The notes beneath the pieces were generated by a model. It was not told where the DNA came from and searched no databases. It saw only the letters and a list, made by a program, of their open reading frames with translations. Source: an uncultured Pseudomonadota bacterium (GTDB lineage Bacteria > Pseudomonadota > Gammaproteobacteria > Burkholderiales > JALYOK01). Taken from it: 64,000 nt of DNA. The translations under genes were made by a program, and so were the position numbers. Within the stretch, counting starts at the first letter, position 1; each line of letters opens with the position of its first letter. Positions 1 to 7,903 of the stretch are shown here, in pieces. The stretch lies in NCBI GenBank assembly GCA_902826775.1, contig CADEHE010000005.1:124001-188000 (forward strand). The letters run 5' to 3'.

Positions 1-130
1 TCCCGCGATCGCGCTCCTCGCTGCGCTGCTATCCGGTGTGTGGGCTGCGACCGGTTGGTGGTTGGGCCGTCAGAACGAACAACGTTCGCGCCTGCAAGCC
101 AGCCTCAAACCCGCGGGGCAACTGAGATGA
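1..130 (+). CDS. C-terminal end of a membrane protein (partial)
   Basis: The reading frame starting at base 2 is open from the window edge to a TGA at 128-130 and gives 42 residues. They hold one hydrophobic segment (about residues 2-21, ending in GWWLG) followed by a basic, polar tail. This looks like the last membrane helix and cytoplasmic tail of an integral membrane protein, for example a transporter, but too little is present to name a family. The stop overlaps the ATG of the next gene as ATGA (127-130), which indicates co-translation and fixes the start of that gene. Confidence 0.6.
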   Translation, partial: PAIALLAALLSGVWAATGWWLGRQNEQRSRLQASLKPAGQLR

Positions 131-1044
131 CGATGAAGATGATGACACGTAGAGAAGCCATCGGTGCGATAGCCTGCGCCGGCTTGGCGGCCGGATTAAA
201 CGCGCGAGCAAAGGAGACGGCCAAGATGCTGCAACGACCCATACATCGATCAGGCGAAATGCTGCCAGCCCTCGGTCTTGGCACCTATAGCACCTTTGAT
301 GTCGGCAACGATACCGCCGAGCGCGCCGCGCTCAAAGAAGTGTTGCGGCTGTTCGTCCAGCACGGCGGCAAGCTGGTCGACAGCTCTCCGATGTACGGCA
401 GTTCGGAGAGTGTGGTCGGCGATGTTGCGCGCGCGGAAGGGCTGACGGACCAGCTGTTTATGGCAACGAAGGTATGGACTTCGGGCCGCGATGCCGGCAT
501 CGGGCAGATGAACGAATCGATGCGGCGCATGGGGGTTGCGCGCATGGATTTGATGCAAGTCCACAATCTGCTCGACCTCAAGACGCATGAGAAGACGCTG
601 CGTGACTGGAAGGCGCAGGGCAAGATTCGTTACTTGGGCATTACTCACTACCACGCCGGAGCGCATGCCGAGCTGGAACGCTTGGTGAAAACCAAGCAAT
701 ACGATTTCGTCCAATTCAACTACTCCATCGCCGAGCGCGAAGCGGAGGAGCGCTTACTGCCCGCCTGCGCCGAAAGCGGCACCGCCGTGATCATCAACCG
801 GCCGTTCGCCCAAGCCAATTTGTTCAGCCGCGTGCGCGGCAGAGAACTGCCGGCCTGGGCGGCCGAATTCGAATGTCAGTCGTGGGCGCAGTATTTTCTG
901 AAGTACATCCTGGCGCATCCGGCGGTCACTTGCGTCATACCGGCGACGAGCAAGCCCAAGCATTTGGTCGACAACATGCGAGCGGGGCTTGGACGTCTGC
1001 CGGACGGCGCGATGCGTGCGAAAATGATCCAGGCGCTACCGTGA
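127..1044 (+). CDS. Tat-exported aldo/keto reductase
   Basis: A 305-residue aldo/keto reductase. The start at 127 is chosen because it overlaps the upstream stop as ATGA and leaves an N-terminus with a twin-arginine signal (TRREAIGAI, Arg8-Arg9) and a hydrophobic stretch ending near ALNA-type residues, so the enzyme is probably exported folded with its cofactor. The AKR catalytic tetrad is visible: Asp85 and Tyr90 (VDSSPMYG), Lys115 (ATKVW) and His146 (QVHNL). The family reduces aldehydes or ketones with NAD(P)H on a TIM barrel; the substrate cannot be told. A periplasmic AKR is uncommon because NAD(P)H is cytoplasmic, so the exported form may use a cofactor bound before transport. Confidence 0.85.
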   Translation: MTMKMMTRREAIGAIACAGLAAGLNARAKETAKMLQRPIHRSGEMLPALGLGTYSTFDVGNDTAERAALKEVLRLFVQHGGKLVDSSPMYGSSESVVGDVARAEGLTDQLFMATKVWTSGRDAGIGQMNESMRRMGVARMDLMQVHNLLDLKTHEKTLRDWKAQGKIRYLGITHYHAGAHAELERLVKTKQYDFVQFNYSIAEREAEERLLPACAESGTAVIINRPFAQANLFSRVRGRELPAWAAEFECQSWAQYFLKYILAHPAVTCVIPATSKPKHLVDNMRAGLGRLPDGAMRAKMIQALP

Positions 1045-1124
1045 ACTACGTCGACGTTGCCGACGCAGAACGGTCGCGGCGGCTTGCTCGATGGCCACTG
1101 CACTAAGCAAAGCCTGCGCTGCAT

Positions 1125-1155
1125 AGGGCGCCAGCGCGCTAGCGCGCAGCGCCCT
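1125..1155. terminator. GC-rich hairpin between convergent genes
   Basis: AGGGCGC (from 1125) pairs with GCGCCCT (to 1155). Between them lies an inner self-complementary GCGCGC-TA-GCGCGC, with a small bulge where the two stems join. It sits in the 132-base gap between the stops of the convergent reductase and cupin genes. There is no U-run, so this is a candidate bidirectional terminator by position and pairing only. Confidence 0.45.
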
Positions 1156-1176
1156 CGCTCACTACCGCGCGCGAAT

Positions 1177-1638
1177 CTACTGCTGTGCGGCGGGGGTGAC
1201 GATATTCGTGCCGCTTGGCCCAATGCCGCTTATCTGCACGATGACTTCCTCGTCTTTCGCGCCATCGTAGTGAACCTTGCCGGCGGTGTGCACGGCAAAT
1301 CCGCCGGCCGGCACGGGAACGGTTGCCTCGGGATCGAGTTTCTCACCGGCGCCTGCCCACCAGGTGCCTTGCAACACCGTGACGTAGCGCGTTTCCGGGT
1401 GCCAGTGCGGCCGGCTCATGGTGCCGGGAGAAAATTTTGCGCGTATGGTGTACGGCCCCGCTTCGCGCGGATTGCCATTGACGACGACGAACTTAACCCC
1501 CGGTAGACCCGGATAGTCCTTCCACTCCAATTTGTCGGCTGGGGTGATGCTAATCGTTTCGCCGATCGCATCGGCGGCCGGCGTGCTGGTGGAGAGAATC
1601 AATGCCGCGAAGCCCGCAATCCATGTTGTCTTACGCAT
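1177..1638 (-). CDS. Periplasmic cupin-domain protein
   Basis: A 153-residue protein. The start at 1638 is chosen because GGAGG lies just upstream on the minus strand and the protein then begins with a clean signal peptide (MRKTTW, hydrophobic core, cut near TPAADA). The rest is a single cupin barrel: motif 1 has His78, His80 and Glu82 (RPHWHPETR) and motif 2 is around His117-His123 (FAVHTAGKVHY). These histidines normally bind one metal ion. Related exported cupins are annotated only as cupin-domain proteins, so the reaction or ligand is unknown. It stands alone, convergent with the reductase. Confidence 0.8.
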   Translation of the reverse strand: MRKTTWIAGFAALILSTSTPAADAIGETISITPADKLEWKDYPGLPGVKFVVVNGNPREAGPYTIRAKFSPGTMSRPHWHPETRYVTVLQGTWWAGAGEKLDPEATVPVPAGGFAVHTAGKVHYDGAKDEEVIVQISGIGPSGTNIVTPAAQQ

Positions 1639-1711
1639 CTTTGCCTCCTTCAAAAAGTGGCGCATGGTATCACTTGGCCGCACTCAAGACGCAGGCCGCT
1701 ACCCAAGTTGC

Positions 1712-2224
1712 TCAGCGCTTTCGGCCGGTACCGGTGCGCGCTCGCGCTGTGCCTGCCGTCGGCGCGGCCGGCAACGGCGTGCTGCTTTGTTTGAGGCAGC
1801 GCAGCACGAAGCTCGACTTGCTATGGCGAACGCCCGGCAATTTATACAGACGCTCGCGTAACAGCCGCTCATAGTCCCTCGTGTCGCGCACTGCCAGGCG
1901 AATGAAATAGTCATAGTCGCCCGATATCAGGTAGGCCTCCAGCACCTCGGGGATGTCTTCCAACGCCTTGCCGAACTTGTAGAGCGTCTCGTCGTTATGG
2001 CTTTCCAGCGTTACTTGCACCATCACCGTTTCGCTGAAGCCGATTTTCGCCGGATCGATGCGCACGGTGTAACCCTGAATCACCCCTTCGCTTTCCATGC
2101 GTTTGATGCGCGTCCAGCACGGTGTGGTGGAAAGTCCGACTTGCGCGCTCATCTCCTGCAAGCTGATGCGCGCATCGCGGCTGAGAATAGATAAGATCTG
2201 TAGATCGAATTTATCGAGATCCAT
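1712..2224 (-). CDS. Lrp/AsnC family transcriptional regulator
   Basis: A 170-residue Lrp/AsnC regulator. The start at 2224 (MDLDKFDLQIL) matches the family N-terminus; the longer open frame upstream has no family features. An AsnC-type winged helix (about residues 4-65, including LSTTPCWTRIKRMESEGVI) precedes the RAM ligand-binding domain (about 70-150; GDYDYFIRL is the usual GxYDxxL-type signature). The last 20 residues are low-complexity Pro/Thr/Arg. It is divergent from icmF across 457 bases. A perfect dyad 19 bases upstream of its ATG suggests autoregulation. Lrp proteins often sense branched-chain or aromatic amino acids, which fits the neighbouring acyl-CoA and 2-oxoacid genes, but that link is inferred. 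Confidence 0.88.
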   Translation of the reverse strand: MDLDKFDLQILSILSRDARISLQEMSAQVGLSTTPCWTRIKRMESEGVIQGYTVRIDPAKIGFSETVMVQVTLESHNDETLYKFGKALEDIPEVLEAYLISGDYDYFIRLAVRDTRDYERLLRERLYKLPGVRHSKSSFVLRCLKQSSTPLPAAPTAGTARARTGTGRKR

Positions 2225-2242
2225 TCTGTCTTTCTGGTAGAG

Positions 2243-2261
2243 ATTAGAAAATAATTCTAAT
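2243..2261. promoter_or_regulatory. Perfect dyad, probable Lrp operator
   Basis: ATTAGAA (2243-2249), a five-base spacer, then TTCTAAT (2255-2261) form a perfect inverted repeat in an AT-rich patch. The patch lies directly upstream of the Lrp-family start codon in otherwise GC-rich DNA. Lrp-type regulators bind such AT-rich dyads and usually control their own gene. Confidence 0.55.
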
Positions 2262-2504
2262 ATTTTGTAGTCCAACTGGCAAATAAAGACGCCTTTTCTC
2301 GAAAGGTAGGCGTAACATTTTCTACCGTCGCCAAACATCGTTGGTGGTCGCTAACTGCCTGGAGAGGAATCAGCGTGTCCACTTCGTTGCGTGACCGTCT
2401 GCGCTGTGGCGACTTGGTTGTCCGCCCTATGGTGTGCCTAAGCTCACCCGAGGCCGTGGACGAGTTGTGTAGCGCCCGAAAGTTGCTGCGTAGTGCCGTG
2501 CGCG

Positions 2505-2626
2505 CGTGAGATCCGGGTCGGCCCACAAGGCTGGCTCGCGATCTCACGGTGCCGAGCGGTACCAGCCATTGAACCGGTAGAATCCTGACGGGCGGCCTTG
2601 CCCGTGCGCACCCCGCAGGCGCACGG
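2505..2626 (+). promoter_or_regulatory. Two inverted repeats in the icmF leader region
   Basis: CGTGAGATC (2505-2513) is complementary to GATCTCACG (2540-2548). Further on, CCGTGCGC (2602-2609) pairs with GCGCACGG (2619-2626) across a nine-base loop. Both lie between the Lrp gene and the icmF start at 2682. They may form RNA hairpins in the icmF leader or be protein sites. I see no B12-box sequence here, so a standard cobalamin riboswitch is not supported. Confidence 0.3.
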
Positions 2627-2681
2627 TCGGTTGTATCCGCGAGACGAGCAAGCGGGACGAAGCGATCACAAAGGGAATTAC

Positions 2682-5600
2682 ATGACAGATCTCAGCCACC
2701 GCCCCGTTGATGCGGCCTCCGCAAACACACGGCAGATAAGATTCGTGACCGCCGCGAGTTTGTTCGATGGTCACGATGCCTCCATAAACATCATGCGCCG
2801 CATCTTGCAGCAGGCGGGCGCGGAGGTGATCCATCTTGGCCACAACCGGTCAGTGCAAGAGGTGGTCAATGCCGCCGTGCAAGAGGACGTGCATGGTGTC
2901 GCCGTAAGTTCCTACCAAGGCGGCCATGTTGAGTATTTTAAGTACATGATTGATCTGTTGCGGCAGCGCGGCGGCGGCAACATCAAGGTGTTCGGCGGCG
3001 GCGGCGGCGTGATTGTTGCCTCCGAGATCGCCGATCTGCATGCTTATGGCGTCACGCGCATCTATACGCCCGAGGATGGGGCGCGCATGGGGTTGCTTGG
3101 CATGATCGAAGACATGCTGGCCAGCGCGCGCGATGACCTCGGCGCGCAAGTGCCGCGCGACTTGGACGCCGTGGCTGCGGGCGATCAGCGCGCGCTGGCG
3201 CGGTTGATCACGGGTCTGGAAGCCGGATCGCTGCCGGACGCGCTGCGCCAACAAGTGCTCGGCGCCGCGGCGCGGAGGAATACGGTGCCGGTGATCGGCG
3301 TCACGGGAACGGGAGGATCGGGCAAATCTTCTTTGACCGATGAATTGATCCGCCGTTTTCGCCTCGATCTGGACGATCGCCTCAAGATTGCGATCATCGC
3401 CGTCGATCCGACGCGGCGCAAGACCGGCGGTGCGCTTTTGGGCGATCGCATACGCATGAATGCCATTGAGGGCGAGCGCATCTACATGCGTTCTCTGGCA
3501 ACGAAAGGCGGCGGGGTTGAAATCGCCCCGTGTCTACCGGAAGTGATCGCTGCCTGCAAATTTGCCGGCTACGATCTGGTTGTGGTGGAAACGTCGGGCA
3601 TCGGCCAGGGTGACGCCGCCATCGTGCCGCACGTGGACGTTTCGCTCTACGTTATGACGCCCGAATACGGCGCCGCCAGCCAGTTGGAAAAGATCGACAT
3701 GCTCGACTTTGCCGATTTTGTCGCCATCAATAAATTTGATCGCAAAGGCGCGCAAGACGCGTTGCGCGATGTCAGCAAGCAAGTGCAGCGCAACAAAGGG
3801 GATTTTTCTAAGCAGCCAGACGAAATGCCGGTGTTCGGCACCATGGCTGCGCGCTTCAACGATGACGGTGTGACCGCGCTGTATGGCGCGCTGTTGCGCA
3901 AGGTGCAGGAGAAGGGACTTACTCCGGGCGCTTCCCGGTTGACTGTACCCAATACGCGCCATTCGACTCATCAGACTCCGATCGTGCCGCCCGCGCGCAC
4001 GCGGTACTTGGCGGAAATCTCCGAAGCGGTGCGCACATACAAGCGCCACGCCGTTGCGCAATCGCGTGTCGCGCGTGAGCGCCAGCAATTGTTGACCGCC
4101 AAACAGCTCCTGCAGCGCGAGTGCAATGACGACAATGCCAACCTGCTTACGCTGGCGCAAAGCCGCGAAGAGCGGCTCACACCGGAGAGCCGCAAGCTGT
4201 TGGACCAATGGCAAGATCTGCAAAAGGCTTACGGCGGCGACGAATACGTCGTGAAAATTCGCGACAAGGAAATCAGAAGCAAGCTTACCTATCAATCACT
4301 CTCAGGCACGTCGATACGCAAGGTCGCACTGCCGCGTTATGAAGATCAAGGCGAGCAACTCAAGTGGCTGCTCCTGGAGAATGTTCCAGGATCCTTCCCC
4401 TTCACCGGCGGCGTGTTCGCGTTCAAGCGCGAGAACGAGGATCCGACGCGCATGTTCGCCGGCGAAGGCGACGCGTTCCGCACTAACAAGCGCTTCCATC
4501 TGCTTGCTGGAGAAATGCCCGCCAAACGTTTGTCCACGGCGTTCGATTCGGTGACGCTCTACGGTTTCGATCCCGATCTGCGCCCCGACATTTACGGTAA
4601 GGTCGGAAATTCGGGCGTTTCGATCGCCACGCTCGAGGATCTCAAGGTGCTGTATTCGGGGTTCGACTTGACCGCGCCAAACAATTCGGTATCGATGACC
4701 ATCAACGGTCCGGCGCCCAGCATCCTGGCGATGTTCATGAACACCGCAATCGATCAGCAGATGGATAAATTCCGCAAGGACAATGGCCGCGAACCGACCG
4801 GCGACGAGGCGCAAAAGATCAAGGCTTGGACGCTCTCCACGGTGCGCGGCACGGTGCAAGCGGACATTTTGAAGGAAGATCAAGGCCAAAATACTTGCAT
4901 TTATTCCACCGAGTTCAGCCTCAAAGTGATGGGCGACATTCAGGAGTATTTCATCCATCACAACGTCCGCAATTTTTACTCAGTGTCTATCTCGGGCTAT
5001 CACATCGCGGAAGCTGGGGCGAATCCCATCAGTCAGCTCGCTTTTACCCTCGCCAACGGCTTCACTTTTGTTGAAGCGTACTTGGCGCGCGGCATGCATA
5101 TCGACGATTTCGCGCCCAACCTGTCGTTCTTTTTCAGCAATGGCATGGATCCGGAATACACCGTGATCGGGCGCGTGGCGCGCCGCATCTGGGCGGTGGC
5201 CATGCGCAACAAGTACGGCGCGAACGAGCGCTCGCAAAAGCTGAAGTACCACTGCCAGACTTCCGGACGCTCGCTGCACGCGCAGGAAATCGCGTTCAAC
5301 GACATCCGCACCACCTTGCAAGCGCTGATCGCCACGTACGACAATGCCAACAGTCTGCACACCAACGCCTACGACGAAGCGATCACCACGCCCACGGAAG
5401 AAAGCGTGCGCCGGGCGATGGCGATTCAGTTGATCATTAATCGCGAGTGGGGATTGGCCAAGAACGAGAATCCCAATCAAGGCAGCTTCATCATCGACGA
5501 ATTGACCGACCTGGTGGAAGAGGCGGTGCTCAAGGAATTCGAAGCAATCAGCGAGCGCGGCGGGGTGCTGGGCGCAATGGAGTTGGGGTACCAGCGCGGC

Positions 5601-5945
5601 AAGATTCAAGAGGAATCCTTGTACTACGAGCACAAGAAGCACGACGGCTCGTACCCGATCATCGGCGTGAATACCTTCCGCAATCCGCACGGTGACGCCG
5701 TGCCGCAGTCGCTTGAACTAGCGCGTTCCACCGAAGAAGAGAAGCAGTCGCAATTGAGCCGGTTGCATGAGTTTCACGCCAAGCACCAAGGCGCCAGCGG
5801 CGCAATGCTGAAGCGCCTGCAACAAGCCGTGATCGATAACGCCAACGTGTTCGAGGTGCTAATGGATGCGGTGCGGGTATGCTCGCTGGGGCAAATCACG
5901 CAAGCGCTGTTCGCGGTCGGCGGGCAATACCGGCGCAGCATGTAG
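2682..5945 (+). CDS. icmF: Fused isobutyryl-CoA mutase IcmF
   Basis: A 1087-residue enzyme that interconverts isobutyryl-CoA and butyryl-CoA with adenosylcobalamin, carrying its own chaperone GTPase. Domain order: B12-binding domain (about 20-150; FDGHD, His31 as lower cobalt ligand), MeaB/MeaI-like G-protein domain (about 200-420; Walker [10 protein letters not shown] near 206-216), then the acyl-CoA mutase barrel (about 550-1087; [21 protein letters not shown]). Gln736 in GQNTCIY stands where methylmalonyl-CoA mutase has its carboxylate-binding Arg (VRNTYIF), which marks isobutyryl-CoA specificity. The length is normal for IcmF. The start at 2682 has AAGGGA upstream. An acyl-CoA dehydrogenase follows after 48 bases. 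Homologues can also isomerise pivalyl-CoA and isovaleryl-CoA. Confidence 0.95.
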   Translation: MTDLSHRPVDAASANTRQIRFVTAASLFDGHDASINIMRRILQQAGAEVIHLGHNRSVQEVVNAAVQEDVHGVAVSSYQGGHVEYFKYMIDLLRQRGGGNIKVFGGGGGVIVASEIADLHAYGVTRIYTPEDGARMGLLGMIEDMLASARDDLGAQVPRDLDAVAAGDQRALARLITGLEAGSLPDALRQQVLGAAARRNTVPVIGVTGTGGSGKSSLTDELIRRFRLDLDDRLKIAIIAVDPTRRKTGGALLGDRIRMNAIEGERIYMRSLATKGGGVEIAPCLPEVIAACKFAGYDLVVVETSGIGQGDAAIVPHVDVSLYVMTPEYGAASQLEKIDMLDFADFVAINKFDRKGAQDALRDVSKQVQRNKGDFSKQPDEMPVFGTMAARFNDDGVTALYGALLRKVQEKGLTPGASRLTVPNTRHSTHQTPIVPPARTRYLAEISEAVRTYKRHAVAQSRVARERQQLLTAKQLLQRECNDDNANLLTLAQSREERLTPESRKLLDQWQDLQKAYGGDEYVVKIRDKEIRSKLTYQSLSGTSIRKVALPRYEDQGEQLKWLLLENVPGSFPFTGGVFAFKRENEDPTRMFAGEGDAFRTNKRFHLLAGEMPAKRLSTAFDSVTLYGFDPDLRPDIYGKVGNSGVSIATLEDLKVLYSGFDLTAPNNSVSMTINGPAPSILAMFMNTAIDQQMDKFRKDNGREPTGDEAQKIKAWTLSTVRGTVQADILKEDQGQNTCIYSTEFSLKVMGDIQEYFIHHNVRNFYSVSISGYHIAEAGANPISQLAFTLANGFTFVEAYLARGMHIDDFAPNLSFFFSNGMDPEYTVIGRVARRIWAVAMRNKYGANERSQKLKYHCQTSGRSLHAQEIAFNDIRTTLQALIATYDNANSLHTNAYDEAITTPTEESVRRAMAIQLIINREWGLAKNENPNQGSFIIDELTDLVEEAVLKEFEAISERGGVLGAMELGYQRGKIQEESLYYEHKKHDGSYPIIGVNTFRNPHGDAVPQSLELARSTEEEKQSQLSRLHEFHAKHQGASGAMLKRLQQAVIDNANVFEVLMDAVRVCSLGQITQALFAVGGQYRRSM

Positions 5946-5993
5946 GGCTTGCGTCAGTGCGTGCGCAACAGTTAGCTTTCATTTAGGACAATC

Positions 5994-7787
5994 ATGGCTG
6001 AGTACCTCGCCCCCATCCGGGACCTGCAATTCGTCATCAAAGAGCTCGGCGGCCTGGATCAAATAACTTCGCTGCCTGGCAAGAGCGAGGTCAACGCCGA
6101 GCTCGCAGATGCCGTGCTCGAAGAGGCCGGCAAATTTGCGGCGGGCGTGCTCAGTCCATTGAACGTCGTCGGCGACCGAGTCGGCTGCAAATGGAACGAC
6201 GGCGCTGTGACCACACCGCCGGGATTTAGAGAGGCGTACCGGCAGTTTCGCGAGGGCGGTTGGCCCGCGCTGCACGGCGATCCGGCCTTCGGCGGTCAGG
6301 GTTTACCGCATGTATTGGCGCATCCCGTCGCGGAAGTATGGAATGGCGCCAACATGGCGTTCTGTCTCGGTCCGATGCTGACCGGCAGTGCAGTGCTGGC
6401 GCTGACCAAACATGGCACGCCCGAGCAGCAGCGCTTGTACCTTGCCAAGCTGATCAGCGGCGAGTGGATGGGCACGATGAACTTGACGGAACCGCAAGCC
6501 GGTTCCGATCTCGCGTCCGTGCGCATGCGCGCCGTGCCGGAAGCCGGCGGCGAGCGCTATCGCCTGCACGGCACCAAGATTTTTATCACTTATGGCGAGC
6601 ACGATCTAACCGATAACATCATCCATCTCGTGCTGGCGCGCACGCCCAATGCGCCCGAAGGCGTGAAGGGCATTTCGATGTTCATCGTGCCGAAGTTCTT
6701 GGTCAATGTGGACGGCTCGCTCGGGGCGCGCAATGATATCCGGTGCGTTTCTATCGAGCACAAACTGGGCATTCACGGCAGCCCGACTGCCGTGCTCTCC
6801 TACGGCGACAAAGAGGGCGCGGTCGGATACTTGTTCGGCGAGGAGAACCGCGGGCTGCAGTACATGTTCACCATGATGAATTCCGCGCGCTTGGAAGTCG
6901 GTATCGAGGGCATCGGCATTGCCGAACGCGCCTACCAGCGCGCGCTCGCCTACGCCAAGGAACGCGTGCAAGGCAAAGATATCGCTGTGCGCGGCGGCGA
7001 GCGCGTTAGCATCGCGCAGCATCCCGACGTGCGCAGAATGCTGATGAGCATGCGCGCGCAATCCGAAGCCATGCGCGCCATGGCCATGCTGGCGTCTTTT
7101 TCGCTCGATATGTCGCATGAACATCCGAATAGCACCGAGCGTTTCAAGCACCAAACGCTGGTGGATTTCGTGACGCCGATCGTCAAGGGTTGGTGCACCG
7201 AGCAATCGATCGAAGTGGCATCGCTCGGCGTGCAAGTGCACGGTGGCATGGGTTTCATCGAGGAGACCGGCGCCGCCCAGCATTATCGCGATGCGCGCAT
7301 CACCACCATCTACGAGGGCACTACCGGCATCCAGGCCAACGACCTGATCGGCAGGAAACTGGCCGGCGAAAAAGGCGTTACGGCGAAGAGGCTGATCACG
7401 GAAATGCAGCAATTTATGACGGTGCTCGCGCGCGTCGATCACCCGGCGCTGGCGTCGATCAACCGTCAATTGGGTGCCGCGTTAGAGGCGCTGAGCACGG
7501 CCACGGATTGGCTGCTGGAAAGCTACGCCTCGGACGTCCGCGCCGCGGCGGCCGGTGCAGTGCCTTACCTCAAACTATGGGGAACGGTGCTCGGCGGCTA
7601 CCAACTGGGCAAGTCGGCTCTAATCGCGAAGCAATGCTTAGATGCCGGCAGTAATGAGACTGATTTTTACCGTGCCAAGATCGCAACGGCGCGCTTCTTC
7701 GCCGAGCACCACCTGCCCCATGCGCCCGCGTACAAGGAAGCGATAGTGTGCGGTGCGCACAGCGCACTCGCGCTACCGGCTTTATAG
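5994..7787 (+). CDS. Long acyl-CoA dehydrogenase (DmdC-like)
   Basis: A 597-residue flavoprotein of the extended acyl-CoA dehydrogenase group. Visible parts are the N-terminal helical domain, the FAD-contacting MNLTEPQAGSDLASV strand motif, the middle beta domain and the C-terminal helical domain with catalytic Glu441 in TIYEGTTGIQ. About 130 extra C-terminal residues follow, as in 3-methylmercaptopropionyl-CoA dehydrogenase (DmdC) and related enzymes of about 590-600 residues. It oxidises an acyl-CoA to the 2,3-enoyl-CoA and passes electrons to ETF. It directly follows icmF, so butyryl-CoA or a branched acyl-CoA is a reasonable substrate, but the exact one cannot be read from sequence. Confidence 0.9.
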   Translation: MAEYLAPIRDLQFVIKELGGLDQITSLPGKSEVNAELADAVLEEAGKFAAGVLSPLNVVGDRVGCKWNDGAVTTPPGFREAYRQFREGGWPALHGDPAFGGQGLPHVLAHPVAEVWNGANMAFCLGPMLTGSAVLALTKHGTPEQQRLYLAKLISGEWMGTMNLTEPQAGSDLASVRMRAVPEAGGERYRLHGTKIFITYGEHDLTDNIIHLVLARTPNAPEGVKGISMFIVPKFLVNVDGSLGARNDIRCVSIEHKLGIHGSPTAVLSYGDKEGAVGYLFGEENRGLQYMFTMMNSARLEVGIEGIGIAERAYQRALAYAKERVQGKDIAVRGGERVSIAQHPDVRRMLMSMRAQSEAMRAMAMLASFSLDMSHEHPNSTERFKHQTLVDFVTPIVKGWCTEQSIEVASLGVQVHGGMGFIEETGAAQHYRDARITTIYEGTTGIQANDLIGRKLAGEKGVTAKRLITEMQQFMTVLARVDHPALASINRQLGAALEALSTATDWLLESYASDVRAAAAGAVPYLKLWGTVLGGYQLGKSALIAKQCLDAGSNETDFYRAKIATARFFAEHHLPHAPAYKEAIVCGAHSALALPAL

Positions 7788-7903
7788 CCGGAGGCAGCGC
7801 GCATTAGGCCTGCGGGGAAGGGTAATCGCCCGAGTATAAGCCTGTTAGCCAGAACCCAAGAGACTTGTGGCCGTATACCCTAGGGTGACTATCGTAGGCG
7901 GCA

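Noticed and set aside
1093..1099. GCCACTG, identical to a B12-box core
   Set aside because: It lies between two convergent genes, with no downstream gene on its strand and no other riboswitch element. A 7-base match is expected by chance.
3534..4295. 253-codon antisense open frame inside icmF
   Set aside because: High-GC shadow of a strongly conserved gene; no family match or start signal.
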